From the NCBI RefSeq assembly GCF_900107405.1, contig NZ_FNPV01000002.1, forward strand, positions 124,001 through 188,000: DNA of 64,000 nt, given 5' to 3'. Of this stretch, positions 18,244 to 26,384 are shown piece after piece (position 1 is the first letter of the stretch; each line of letters begins with the position of its first letter). The translations under genes and the position numbers were made by a program. The notes beneath the pieces were generated by a model. The model worked only from the letters and a program-made list of their open reading frames with translations, did not search any database and was not told where the DNA came from. The DNA comes from Tindallia californiensis (lineage in GTDB: Bacteria > Bacillota > Clostridia > Peptostreptococcales > Tindalliaceae).

Positions 18244-18555
18244 ATGAAAGAATTAAAAACAAAACTACTTAGCCTTGGTGCTATAGGAGGAGCTGTTCTT
18301 TCAGCTTTTTGCTGAGTGGTCCCTATCCTTTTTGTGTCCCTCGGGTTAGGCGGCCTAGGTCTTTCTTATGTATCAGTACTAGCACCATATCAAAGGTTTC
18401 TCCAACTATTCTCTATCGGCGTTCTGATATGGGCTCATTATTACATGGATCAACGCAGTGTATCCAAAATTACTCGCCTTTTTATTTGGAGTGCTACGAT
18501 CATTGTCGTTGTTTCAGCCATTCTTCCCGTATTACTAAGATTATTCCTTTTGTAG
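18244..18555 (+). CDS. Candidate selenoprotein: MerT-like transporter with Cys-Sec pair
   Basis: Read through the in-frame UGA at 18313-18315, this gene gives 103 residues with Sec at position 24. The protein has the layout of mercuric transporter MerT: a first helix containing a Cys pair, then PILFVSLGLGGLGLSYVSVL and APYQRFLQLFSIGVL, then a third helix near the C-terminus. MerT proteins have CC followed by xxP in helix 1; here the order is F-C-U-V-V-P, so UGA falls exactly on the second metal-binding cysteine. The codon frame is open on both sides, and a hairpin typical of SECIS elements follows the UGA. The likely role is import or binding of Hg(II) or another soft metal. No merA, merP or merR is nearby. 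A conventional start inside (GTG 18316) would lose the first helix, so readthrough is favoured. Confidence 0.78.
18318..18355 (+). promoter_or_regulatory. Candidate bacterial SECIS element
   Basis: Starting two bases after the UGA, the RNA can fold as GGUC/GGCC, one bulged C, CCUA/UAGG, a U-U mismatch and CC/GG plus a U-G pair. The apical loop of 13 nt (18330-18342) contains UGUGU. This places the loop about 14-15 nt from the UGA, at the near edge of the window reported for bacterial SECIS elements, which SelB binds to deliver Sec-tRNA. The fold was made by eye. Confidence 0.6.
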
Positions 18556-18580
18556 GGTCTATTGGATCGAAGTAACTATT

Positions 18581-19435
18581 TTATCCATTGATTTCTTTAA
18601 GTGCATCATCCACTGCATGGTGATTATTGGTACAAACCACTAAGTCTGCATGTTTTTTAAGAGAAAGAGTTGCATTTTCAACAGCAATACCAACACCCGC
18701 ATAAGCTAGCATGCTGATATCGTTGTCATGATCCCCTATTGCAACTGTTTTTTCTCTTGGTATTTTTAGCCGTTGAGCCAATTTTTCAAGCGCATTTCCC
18801 TTTGTTGCCTTGTGATCCAATATTTCTAAATTATCGTTTCCTGATCTTGTAACAAAAACATCATTCATCTGAATCATTTGGCTTCTTTTTAGCTCTAACA
18901 ATTCTGTATTGGATGAAATCGCAATAATATTAGTTAACTGATAACCACTACTTACGAAACGCTTAAAGTCAACAACCTGGTAGTCTTTGGATAGCCAGGT
19001 TGCTTCCATTGCTTTAAGAAAGGATTTCACATGTCCTTTATGACTCTTTCTTTCAAAACGATAAAGACTTTTCAATCGCTCCATCCGACTGTTGATGTAA
19101 GTTTGTTTTTCATTCGAACCATGAAAATACAAAGCTGGATCTTGTCTGAGAATGGCTATCACCTGTTCCAAAGAAGTATCGCTAATATAGCAAGTTTCAA
19201 TAATTTCTTGCTGCGGATTTCTGATCACAGCACCATTATTTGTAATCAGCCAGCAGGGAAAATTAATCTGACTAAGATAGGGAATAACGGTATGAATTGG
19301 CCTTCCAGTACAAATAGCAACAATCATTCCACTATGATGTGCTTTTTCTAGCGCTCTTATATTCTCTGAAGAAAGATCTTTTTTATCGTCCAGCAAGGTG
19401 CCATCCATATCTGTAGCCAATAATTGATATTTCAA
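18581..19435 (-). CDS. Cof-type HAD phosphatase
   Basis: A 284-residue haloacid dehalogenase-superfamily sugar-phosphatase-like enzyme. DMDGTLLDDKKDLS is motif I with the nucleophile Asp; AICTGRP is motif II; the GNALEKLAQRL lysine block is motif III; GDHDNDISMLAYAGVG is motif IV. The C2-type cap domain between motifs II and III and the C-terminal VDDALKEI tail are typical of the Cof/YidA group, whose substrates are promiscuous sugar phosphates. The start is TTG with AAAGGAG eight bases upstream. It converges on the MerT-like gene. Confidence 0.88.
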   Translation of the reverse strand: MKYQLLATDMDGTLLDDKKDLSSENIRALEKAHHSGMIVAICTGRPIHTVIPYLSQINFPCWLITNNGAVIRNPQQEIIETCYISDTSLEQVIAILRQDPALYFHGSNEKQTYINSRMERLKSLYRFERKSHKGHVKSFLKAMEATWLSKDYQVVDFKRFVSSGYQLTNIIAISSNTELLELKRSQMIQMNDVFVTRSGNDNLEILDHKATKGNALEKLAQRLKIPREKTVAIGDHDNDISMLAYAGVGIAVENATLSLKKHADLVVCTNNHHAVDDALKEING

Positions 19436-19547
19436 AATGGTAGTCTCCTTTTGTTTAAGATATGTTTAAGTTCGTTGATAAAAGAGTATATATGTATTGC
19501 GAGAATAAATAATGAAATGATCCATTAATATGTCAGGAGGAAAAAAA

Positions 19548-20042
19548 ATGCTTTCAGAAAAATTATTGCACGAAATGAACGAACAGGTGAAACACGAGAT
19601 GTTTTCTGCCAATTACTACCTTTCCATGGCCGCATACTTTAATGACAAGGACTTGCCGGGTTTTGCAAACTTCTTTCGTATCCAGGCTCAAGAAGAAAAC
19701 ATGCATGCCATGAAATTTTTCGACTTTATCGATGAGGTGAATGGTCGAGTGCGCATTTCAGCCTTAGACGAACCTCAAAGTGATTTCGAATCCGTTAAAG
19801 ATGTCATAAAGTTAGCGCTTGAGCATGAACAATTTGTAACCAAAAAGATTCATCAGCTAATGGATATTGCTGTTGAAGAAAAAAACTATCCGGCCATTTC
19901 TTTTCTAAACTGGTTTGTTGACGAACAAGTTGAAGAAGAAGCTACTATGCAGGAATTACTATCTAAAATCCTTCGTGTTGGTGACAAAGGACATGTTCTT
20001 TACCTTCTGGACAAAGAAATGGGTTCCAGACAACCAGAATAA
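19548..20042 (+). CDS. ftn: Ferritin, non-haem (FtnA-type)
   Basis: A 164-residue four-helix-bundle ferritin that oxidises and stores iron. The di-iron site residues are visible: Glu in LLHEMNEQVKHEMFSANYYL, the ExxH pair in QAQEENMHAMKFFDF, and later Glu/Gln in WFVDEQVEEEATMQ. The ATG at 19548 directly follows AGGAGGAAAAAA; the longer frame's upstream ATG overlaps that site and is rejected. It stands alone between convergent and divergent genes and may be part of the iron response along with the Fur-like box at 27038. Confidence 0.94.
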   Translation: MLSEKLLHEMNEQVKHEMFSANYYLSMAAYFNDKDLPGFANFFRIQAQEENMHAMKFFDFIDEVNGRVRISALDEPQSDFESVKDVIKLALEHEQFVTKKIHQLMDIAVEEKNYPAISFLNWFVDEQVEEEATMQELLSKILRVGDKGHVLYLLDKEMGSRQPE

Positions 20043-20050
20043 ACAATGAC

Positions 20051-20073
20051 ACTGCCAGTTTACCTGGCAGTGT
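20051..20073 (+). terminator. Terminator of ferritin
   Basis: A 9-bp perfect stem (CACTGCCAG / CTGGCAGTG) and T6 tail, 8 bp past the ferritin stop. Its far arm overlaps the 3' end of the convergent GIY-YIG gene. Confidence 0.9.
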
Positions 20074-20308
20074 TTTTTATTAAACTCAGTTTCTCCTCGC
20101 GGCACATCTTTTTTATGGAAAACTCTCTTTTTAAGGCTTCCTGTTTGTTTTCCATCTTTTCAGTATAAACCAAACGCACCGGCAACCTTGCTCTTGTGTA
20201 TTTTGACGCATTTCCCTTTGAATGCTTTGCGATTCTCTTTTCTAAGGAATTTGTCCATCCCGTATACAAGGAATTATCGTTGCATTTCAATATATATACC
20301 CAGGCCAC
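20060..20308 (-). CDS. GIY-YIG nuclease-domain protein (YhbQ/UPF0213-like)
   Basis: An 82-residue single-domain protein of the UPF0213 group. WVYILKCNDNSLYTGWTN has the GIY-YIG-type core (VYI...YTG), followed by the catalytic Arg in LEKRIAKH and the conserved SKYTRARLPVRLVY and EALKREFSIKKM blocks. Members bind DNA and may process damaged ends; the cellular role is poorly known. The start is GTG with a weak purine-rich site. Its 3' end overlaps the ferritin terminator. Confidence 0.85.
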   Translation of the reverse strand: MAWVYILKCNDNSLYTGWTNSLEKRIAKHSKGNASKYTRARLPVRLVYTEKMENKQEALKREFSIKKMCREEKLSLIKNTAR

Positions 20309-20446
20309 AATTTATCTCACTTCCCTTTTTTTGATCGCTACTATTATCTTACAATAACAGTATATCAAAGCTATCGGCATCTATCAATCATGCGATATTG
20401 ATGATATGTTCTGGTGAAGAAAATCTATTTTTTTGAAAAAAAGTCA

Positions 20447-20476
20447 TTGACCCATTCAGAAAATTTGAATTATAAT
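20447..20476 (+). promoter_or_regulatory. Sigma-A promoter of lysC
   Basis: TTGACC and TATAAT with 18-bp spacing lie about 32 bp upstream of the aspartate kinase ATG. No lysine riboswitch fold was seen in the short leader. Confidence 0.75.
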
Positions 20477-20508
20477 GCATATATTACTTTATTAGGGAGC
20501 TGCTGAAA

Positions 20509-21825
20509 ATGAACATAAAAGTTGCTAAATTTGGCGGGAGTTCGCTCTGTGATGCCAGCCAATTTCAAAAGGTAAAAAAAATAATTGAAAAAGATCCTGA
20601 GCGTAAATTCATTGTCCCTTCCGCACCCGGAAAAAGACATCGGGAAGATATAAAAATCACCGATTTGTTGTATCTTTGCCATGCGCAGGTTTCTCATCAC
20701 GTTCCTTTTAACGAAATATTCAAGGTGATTTCGGAACGGTTTCTACACATTGCTAAGGAACTGTCTGTCACCGTAGATTTACACGCTATCTTACAAGACA
20801 TTCAAGACCATATTGGCTCCGGCGCTTCATTAGATTATGTAGCAAGTCGAGGCGAATACCTTAATGGAATCATTCTTTCTCATTACCTGGGCTGTCAATT
20901 TTTAGATGCTGCTGAAGTTATTATGTTTCACAAAAATGGATCTATCGATCTACAGGAAACACAAAAAAGAATAGCACCTTACTTGGATGATGACCAAAAA
21001 TATGTGATTCCTGGCTTTTATGGTAGCCTTCCGGATAAATCCTTAAAAATATTTCCTCGAGGTGGGTCAGATATCACCGGAGCTGTTGTTTCTAAATCAG
21101 TCAGTGCATCCATTTATGAGAATTGGACAGATGTATCCGGATTCCTTGTCACAGATCCTAGCATTATACCAAACTGTAAGCCCATCGAAACCATTACTTA
21201 TCGAGAATTACGCGAACTGTCTTACATGGGTGCAAAAGTTCTTCACGAAGAAACAATTTTTCCAGTTTTAGAAGCAGGAATCCCCATCAATGTGAAAAAT
21301 ACAAATGATCCAGAAAATCCAGGAACGATGATCGTCAGTTATCGCGAACCGATTAATTCAACCGGATCAATTACAGGAATCGCAGGCCGAAAAGATTTCA
21401 CGGTCCTTGCCATTGAAAAAAATCTTATGAAAAATGATATCAGTTTTGTTCGTAAACTCCTATCCACCTTAGAAAATCATCAGATACGTTTTGAACATAC
21501 TCCGTCTGGCATTGACAGTTTATCCCTTGTCATAAAAAGCAGCGAGCTCAACGGTAAGTTAGATAAGCTGATCGAGGACATTCATGTACATTGTAAACCA
21601 GACCTGCTCGAAGTGCATCCCAATATGGCACTAGTAGCAACCGTTGGTCATGGCATGGCTTATACCCCTGGTATTTCCGCTAAACTGTTTACAGCCTTAT
21701 ATGAATCAGGCGTAAACGTTCGGATGATTGATCAGGGATCCAGTGAAATTAACATTATTGTAGGAGTAGAAAACAAAGACTTCGAAAAAGCCGTAACCGC
21801 TATTTACAATGCATTTGTCAAATAG
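20509..21825 (+). CDS. lysC: Aspartate kinase
   Basis: It phosphorylates L-aspartate, the first step to lysine, threonine and methionine. VAKFGGSSLCD is the N-terminal kinase motif, FPRGGSDITGAVVS the ATP/aspartate block, and WTDVSGFLVTDP the third. Residues about 300-438 hold two ACT regulatory domains (GIAGRKDFTVLAIEKN; LVATVGHGMAYTPGISAKLF), so feedback by lysine and/or threonine is likely. Length 438 fits the monofunctional class. AGGGAG lies before the ATG. It is not in an obvious operon, since the next gene has its own site 146 bp on. Confidence 0.93.
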   Translation: MNIKVAKFGGSSLCDASQFQKVKKIIEKDPERKFIVPSAPGKRHREDIKITDLLYLCHAQVSHHVPFNEIFKVISERFLHIAKELSVTVDLHAILQDIQDHIGSGASLDYVASRGEYLNGIILSHYLGCQFLDAAEVIMFHKNGSIDLQETQKRIAPYLDDDQKYVIPGFYGSLPDKSLKIFPRGGSDITGAVVSKSVSASIYENWTDVSGFLVTDPSIIPNCKPIETITYRELRELSYMGAKVLHEETIFPVLEAGIPINVKNTNDPENPGTMIVSYREPINSTGSITGIAGRKDFTVLAIEKNLMKNDISFVRKLLSTLENHQIRFEHTPSGIDSLSLVIKSSELNGKLDKLIEDIHVHCKPDLLEVHPNMALVATVGHGMAYTPGISAKLFTALYESGVNVRMIDQGSSEINIIVGVENKDFEKAVTAIYNAFVK

Positions 21826-21971
21826 CAAAGATTTTCCTCCGTTTTTTTTAGAAAGAAATAATATTTCGTTTTGAAAAACCATCATAAAGGGTATCAAAAC
21901 CATAAGTATCGATGTGTGAATCGTCATACATTCTCATTTTTCTAAGTAGACAAGTAAACGGAGGGGATTTT

Positions 21972-22556
21972 ATGAGTATCAATGCTGAAAAAACATCGTT
22001 TTTGAAAGATATCCGAAGTATACGATCGTATAAAAACGATCCTATTGAAAAAGAAATATTAATGGACTTAGTTGATTCAGCCCGAATGGCACCAACCGCA
22101 CGCAATATCCAGCCTTGGGAATTTGTTGTTGTTACTGATAAAAACATTCTCAAACGTTTATCTGAAGTTCATTCAAATGGAGGTTTTTTGAAAGATGCTC
22201 CTGCTTGTATCGTGGTGCTATGTAAAAAGGACACAGAATACTATATTGAAGATGGATCGGCAGCTACCCAGAACATCATTGTAGCCGCCCGGGTATACGG
22301 ATTAAAAAGTTGCTGGATAGGCGGATGCAAAGGTCCGTTTTACGAAAATGATGACATTCCTATGTGCGAAGGTGAACCTTGTCAGATTCTGCCACTCTAT
22401 GACGATCTCTGCTCGCAGTTAAAGGAAATTGTAAAGGCACCTGCTGATCTGGAGGTTATTTCTATTGTATCTTTAGGTTACAGTGATGAATCTTTCGTAG
22501 CTCCTAAACGTCCTTTAAGCGAAGTCATGCATTGGGATGTTTTCAATAATAAGTAG
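21972..22556 (+). CDS. Nitroreductase-family flavoprotein
   Basis: A 194-residue FMN-dependent nitroreductase-like oxidoreductase. Conserved blocks are RSIRSYKNDPIEKEILMDLV, ARMAPTARNIQPWEF (FMN phosphate contact) and GSAATQNIIVAARVYGLKSC. The loop CKGPFYENDD is longer than usual. ATG 21972 has GGAGGGG upstream and is chosen over the earlier in-frame ATG. Substrates in the family range from nitroaromatics to flavins and halogenated tyrosines; none is indicated here. The terminator at 22565 follows immediately. Confidence 0.88.
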   Translation: MSINAEKTSFLKDIRSIRSYKNDPIEKEILMDLVDSARMAPTARNIQPWEFVVVTDKNILKRLSEVHSNGGFLKDAPACIVVLCKKDTEYYIEDGSAATQNIIVAARVYGLKSCWIGGCKGPFYENDDIPMCEGEPCQILPLYDDLCSQLKEIVKAPADLEVISIVSLGYSDESFVAPKRPLSEVMHWDVFNNK

Positions 22557-22564
22557 ATCAAAAA

Positions 22565-22590
22565 AGAACCCGCTAAACCAAGCGGGTTCT
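22565..22590. terminator. Bidirectional terminator between convergent genes
   Basis: A perfect 10-bp stem (AGAACCCGCT / AGCGGGTTCT), flanked by A and T runs, serves the nitroreductase gene (plus) and the alpha/beta hydrolase-fold gene (minus). Confidence 0.92.
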
Positions 22591-22600
22591 TTTTTTTAGG

Positions 22601-23359
22601 CTAATAGTTATTCTGATCCTCTAAACTAATTATTTTTTTCAAATCATCTGTAAGTTCTCGCGGCTGTTCTAACATTAAAAAGTGACCACTTTGGGGGTAA
22701 TAGTGGAGTTTATTGTCCTGCACATTTTTAACCCCCATTCTATCAAGCATATTCCTGATATCTTCTTCACTCTTTGCAGCAATACCAGAGTAAAGATAAT
22801 GAACCGGAGTATGAAGAAGGTTTAGCTTCTGTGTAAAATCATTTTCAATCATATCCTTCATATAAAAATAGTATGCTTTTTCGTCTGTTCGTAAAGCTTC
22901 TTTAACCACCGCATCCCTAAGATCAGCATCTTCAATCAACTGTTTGTAATGAGCCTGTATTACAGCTGTTCGATTTCGTTCCAGTTGTTCTAAGTCCAGT
23001 TGACGAATGAGTTTCAAGTCTTTTCTTTTCGGAAACATATCAATCACTACTAGCCGCGCCACTTTTACCTGATCATGAAAGGCTACTTCCGTTGCAATGA
23101 TTCCACCAAGCCCATGTCCAATCATTACGGCACCATTAACACCCATTTCCGTTAACTTTTCACCCAGCATTTTAACGGTTTCATTAATGCTCACCACTCC
23201 ATTTCCCGAGGGACAGCTTCCATGTCCATACAAATCTACAGATATTATTTGATATGAACTCGCCAGCTCTTCTCTTTGAAATTTCCATACATCAGAAGAT
23301 GAACCAATCTGATGTATCATGACTACCGGTACCCCCGACCCTTGTACTTGAATCTTCAT
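22601..23359 (-). CDS. Alpha/beta-hydrolase-fold protein lacking the nucleophile Ser
   Basis: A 252-residue alpha/beta-hydrolase fold: VVMIHQIGSSSDVW is the oxyanion-hole region, YQIISVDLYGHGSC the following strand, and YYPQSGHFLMLEQP holds the catalytic His. The nucleophile elbow, normally G-x-S-x-G, reads M-I-G-H-G-L-G-G, with Gly (codon GGG) where Ser should be. Two base changes separate GGG from any Ser codon AGC/AGT, so a simple read error is unlikely. It may be a non-hydrolytic member (binding, lyase or decarboxylase-like) or an inactive copy. It is a single gene, oriented against the nitroreductase. Confidence 0.82.
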   Translation of the reverse strand: MKIQVQGSGVPVVMIHQIGSSSDVWKFQREELASSYQIISVDLYGHGSCPSGNGVVSINETVKMLGEKLTEMGVNGAVMIGHGLGGIIATEVAFHDQVKVARLVVIDMFPKRKDLKLIRQLDLEQLERNRTAVIQAHYKQLIEDADLRDAVVKEALRTDEKAYYFYMKDMIENDFTQKLNLLHTPVHYLYSGIAAKSEEDIRNMLDRMGVKNVQDNKLHYYPQSGHFLMLEQPRELTDDLKKIISLEDQNNY

Positions 23360-23464
23360 ATTCTCACCCTTTCCTAGTCATCAAGCTTTTTTTCATTACC
23401 TATTTTACCTTTTTTATGGTTATACCCCATTCAGAGCAATACATTTATCATACTTAAAATAAAA

Positions 23465-23501
23465 AAACCCTAAAAAGTAATGACACTTCACTTTTTAGGG
23501 T
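23465..23501 (-). terminator. Terminator of the arsR-acr3-arsC operon
   Basis: A perfect 13-bp stem (AACCCTAAAAAGT / ACTTTTTAGGGTT), 11-nt loop and T7 run on the minus strand. It lies 64 bp past the arsC stop. Confidence 0.9.
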
Positions 23502-23564
23502 TTTTTCTTGGCTAACATCAAGATTTAATCTGGTATTTACTTTTTTGATCCATTCGATTGCTCA

Positions 23565-23969
23565 TTACATACTTTTGACTTTTTCTTTCAAGGTTAATAT
23601 ATTTTTTTCGATGGTACCTATCACCTTTTTAAACTCTTCATCACTTTTCCCCGTTGGATCTTCCAGACCCCAATCTTCTTCATGATCATTTGGTACAAAG
23701 GGACAAACTACATTACAACCCATCTTTACTACTACATCGATCTCAGGAAGTTCTGTAATCAACTTTGAATGCTGTGTTTCTTCCATATCAATCCCGTACA
23801 TTTTTTTCATTAAGCGCACAGCATCCTTATTGATTTCAGGTTTTGTTTCTGTTCCTGCTGAGTAACTCTCAAAAACATCTGCTGCAAAATGCTTACCAAG
23901 AGCTTCGGCTATCTGGCTTCTACAAGAATTATGAACACATATAAAAGCAACTTTAATGGTATTGTTCAT
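23565..23969 (-). CDS. arsC: Thioredoxin-coupled arsenate reductase
   Basis: It reduces arsenate to arsenite for export by Acr3. This is the low-molecular-weight-phosphatase-type ArsC: FICVHNSCRSQIAEAL is the CX5R loop with the nucleophile Cys. The relay cysteines lie in MGCNVVCPFVP, matching the three-cysteine set of the staphylococcal enzyme. ATG 23969 (134 residues) follows AAAGGAGGTG and overlaps the 3' end of acr3 by 17 bp in another frame. Last gene of the operon. Confidence 0.95.
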   Translation of the reverse strand: MNNTIKVAFICVHNSCRSQIAEALGKHFAADVFESYSAGTETKPEINKDAVRLMKKMYGIDMEETQHSKLITELPEIDVVVKMGCNVVCPFVPNDHEEDWGLEDPTGKSDEEFKKVIGTIEKNILTLKEKVKSM

Positions 23970-25038
23970 GCATAACACCTCCTTTAATCCTATCGGAAGG
24001 GAACCAGGCGGTTGTTCGATTGGCAATTTTAACAAGCGTAAGCATCACAGGCACTTCTACTAAAACACCTACTATCGTAGCTAATGCAACTGGCGAAGTA
24101 GGACCAAATAATGTAATGGCAACAGCAACGGCAAGTTCAAAGAAATTGGAAGCACCAATCATCCCTGCCGGTGCCGCTACGCTATGATTAAGTTTCAAAA
24201 GCTTAGCTGCAAAATAGGCGACAAAGAAAATAAAAAACGTTTGTATGGTTAACGGTATTGCTATTAGTGCAACATGCAACGGATTCTGAAGAATGACATC
24301 TCCTTGAAAAGAGAAAATAATGATTAGTGTTAATAATAACCCACCTATGGTAACATTATTAAACTTAGGGATAAATTGATTCTTAAAATACGCTTCTCCT
24401 CTATTTTTTATCACTTGCTGTCTAGTAAATATCCCTCCTGATAACGGAATAACCACGAATAATATAACAGAAATAATAAGCGTATCCCAAGGAACCGTCA
24501 CCCCACTAAGACCTAATAGTAAAGCAACAATCGGAGTAAAGGCGAACATTAAAATAATATTATTGGTAGCAACCTGAACAACGGTATACGCTGGATTCCC
24601 TTTTGTTAAATGACTCCAAACAAAAACCATTGCCGTGCAAGGGGCTGCTCCTAGCAAAACAGCTCCGATTAAATAGCTTTCTGCAAGTTCCGGAGATATC
24701 AGCCCCTTAAAGATGACATAGAAAAATACATATGCAATGATATACATCGAGAACGGTTTTATCAACCAGTTTGTAATCCATGTAACATATAAACCTTTCG
24801 GGCTTTTACTAACATTTTTTAGACTTTGAAAATCCACCTTCAACATCATTGGATAAATCATTAACCATATGAGAATAGCGATCGGAATTGATACTTCTGC
24901 ATATTCAAAGCGAGCTAAAAACCGAGGAATACTCGGCAGGTATTTTCCAATCAATATTCCTATCGCCATACATAACGTCACCCAAAGTGTTAAGTATCGT
25001 TCAAAAAAACGAATGCCACTGTTTTTTTCTTTCCTCAT
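23953..25038 (-). CDS. acr3: Arsenite efflux permease, ACR3 type
   Basis: A 361-residue, ten-helix membrane protein of the ACR3 family that extrudes arsenite with proton antiport. YLTLWVTLCMAIGILIGKYLP begins helix 1, GAAPCTAMVFVWSHL carries the family's essential Cys, and FFELAVAVAITLFGP the conserved Glu helix. It lies between arsR and arsC, giving the standard order of a minimal arsenic resistance operon. Confidence 0.95.
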   Translation of the reverse strand: MRKEKNSGIRFFERYLTLWVTLCMAIGILIGKYLPSIPRFLARFEYAEVSIPIAILIWLMIYPMMLKVDFQSLKNVSKSPKGLYVTWITNWLIKPFSMYIIAYVFFYVIFKGLISPELAESYLIGAVLLGAAPCTAMVFVWSHLTKGNPAYTVVQVATNNIILMFAFTPIVALLLGLSGVTVPWDTLIISVILFVVIPLSGGIFTRQQVIKNRGEAYFKNQFIPKFNNVTIGGLLLTLIIIFSFQGDVILQNPLHVALIAIPLTIQTFFIFFVAYFAAKLLKLNHSVAAPAGMIGASNFFELAVAVAITLFGPTSPVALATIVGVLVEVPVMLTLVKIANRTTAWFPSDRIKGGVMHEQYH

Positions 25039-25056
25039 TTTAATCCCTTCCCCTTT

Positions 25057-25386
25057 CTAACATCTTTTTGATTGATGATCACTGCATAGTTGACAAATAC
25101 AATTTTCTTTTTCAGTTGTTATTCTTTTTAAGAAAACAATGATCTCATCTGTTTTTTGTTTGTTCAGCGTGTATCTAATCCACGCTCCGTCACGTATTGC
25201 ATTAACAAGACCACTTTTAGATAATATTTTCATATGATAACTAAGTGTTGATTGAGAGATGCTTAGTTTTTCTAATATATCGCAGGCACACATCTCTCCA
25301 CATGATAACATGTCCAAGATTCTTAAACGCGTTTCATCAGATATCGCTTTCATCGTAGATACGTATTGAGCATAGGAATATTCCAT
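25057..25386 (-). CDS. arsR: ArsR/SmtB repressor of the arsenic operon
   Basis: A 109-residue winged-helix metalloregulator. RLRILDMLSCGEMCACDILE includes the C-x-C metalloid site in helix alpha-3, and LSISQSTLSYHMKILSKSG is the DNA-recognition helix. CICQLC near the C-terminus adds further cysteines. ATG 25386 (MEYSYAQY) has AAGGAGGG upstream; the longer frame's extra six residues are unlikely. Release from the palindrome at 25410-25449 by As(III)/Sb(III) is expected. Confidence 0.94.
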   Translation of the reverse strand: MEYSYAQYVSTMKAISDETRLRILDMLSCGEMCACDILEKLSISQSTLSYHMKILSKSGLVNAIRDGAWIRYTLNKQKTDEIIVFLKRITTEKENCICQLCSDHQSKRC

Positions 25387-25409
25387 AAAAACCCTCCTTG
25401 ACATCGATA

Positions 25410-25449
25410 AAGGTCAATGATATCGATGATTATCGATATCATTGACCTT
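25410..25449. promoter_or_regulatory. ArsR operator: 40-bp near-perfect palindrome
   Basis: Two 18-bp arms (AAGGTCAATGATATCGAT and its exact complement) flank a 4-bp centre (GATT). It lies directly after the -10 box and before the arsR start, so a bound repressor would block transcription. The length is greater than most ArsR sites and could hold two dimers. Confidence 0.88.
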
Positions 25450-25478
25450 AGTTTAGCATCAATATATATACTTGTCAA
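25450..25478 (-). promoter_or_regulatory. Promoter of the arsR-acr3-arsC operon
   Basis: TTGACA (25473-25478) and TAAACT (25450-25455) are separated by 17 bp. The palindromic operator touches the -10 element. Confidence 0.82.
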
Positions 25479-25556
25479 TATATATGCTCCATTTTTGTGG
25501 TTATTCTGTGATAATGTCATGTTAAATCCATCCACAGATTTCTTCTCTTAAAAATA

Positions 25557-26237
25557 TTAGAACCATAGAGGGATTATGTTATTCAATATTTTAATCAGGT
25601 TTTTATTTATAAAGGGTTGATCGTAAGCACTTTCACATATAAATCGAAAATCTTCGATAGGCATCGAGATTTCTTCTTCAATGACTTCTTCAAATTCCCC
25701 CCAGCAGATATGTTTATATACCTCTACAGGCTTCTTGAAAATCCGCACATATATTTTTTGATCCGGTTCTCTGTTCCACATTTTATTGAAATCGTCACAA
25801 AATTTTTCCAGTTTTATTTGCTTTTCTTCTTGACTTGTCCCCCATATATCACTCAGAACCTCATATGCTCTTTCCATCTTATCCGATTCGAGCATTGCTC
25901 TGTCTTCTAACCCATCAAACCCCTTAAGTACTTCGTACTTTAGAACATCAAACGGTGATAAAGGTATCCACAATCCTTCACTTTGTCTTTCGATCCATGT
26001 ATAATAAGCTGTCGGTATAAACACATACTGTAGAAAACCATGGGCTGTATCAACATCTTCGTAACTGCTCCATCCTGATTTTAATATATCCTTTTGCCTA
26101 TCAAGTATTTCTATGTACATAATGATAGATTTTGAAGTGATTCTTCTCTCGTCATCGCCACCAAATAAAAGATGATCTGTTTTTTTTATTTGATCTTCCC
26201 AAAAATGAAAATTATCTTTTGCATGCCCTCTCTTCAT
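25557..26237 (-). CDS. Hypothetical cytoplasmic protein
   Basis: I do not recognise this 226-residue acidic protein. No signal peptide or membrane helix is seen. Tryptophan- and tyrosine-rich stretches (FHFWEDQI, YTWIERQSEGLWIP) suggest a compact globular domain, and a repeated EE/EEE patch near residue 190 gives local negative charge. It lies between the arsenic operon and the S4 paralogue on the same strand without sharing a clear transcript with either. Confidence 0.6.
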   Translation of the reverse strand: MKRGHAKDNFHFWEDQIKKTDHLLFGGDDERRITSKSIIMYIEILDRQKDILKSGWSSYEDVDTAHGFLQYVFIPTAYYTWIERQSEGLWIPLSPFDVLKYEVLKGFDGLEDRAMLESDKMERAYEVLSDIWGTSQEEKQIKLEKFCDDFNKMWNREPDQKIYVRIFKKPVEVYKHICWGEFEEVIEEEISMPIEDFRFICESAYDQPFINKNLIKILNNIIPLWF

Positions 26238-26306
26238 GATAATTCTCCTAACTTATATTATTCACCTGATTAATCCATGGCTCATTCAGCTAATTCTTTT
26301 AAAAAA

Positions 26307-26347
26307 ACTATTTCAGATTATTTTCACTCTCCGTAATCCGAAATAGT
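26307..26347 (-). terminator. Terminator of the S4 paralogue
   Basis: A 14-bp stem with one mismatch (ACTATTTCAGATTA / TAATCCGAAATAGT), followed by T7 on the minus strand, 38 bp past the S4 stop. Confidence 0.85.
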
Positions 26348-26384
26348 CAGCGTAAGGTAAAAATATTAAAGAAATAAGGATTTG

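Noticed and set aside
18313..18315. UGA taken as a nonsense mutation making the MerT-like gene a pseudogene
   Set aside because: The UGA is exactly at a metal-binding Cys, the frame is clean on both sides and a SECIS-like stem follows. Decay would not select that position, though the genome's Sec machinery remains to be shown.
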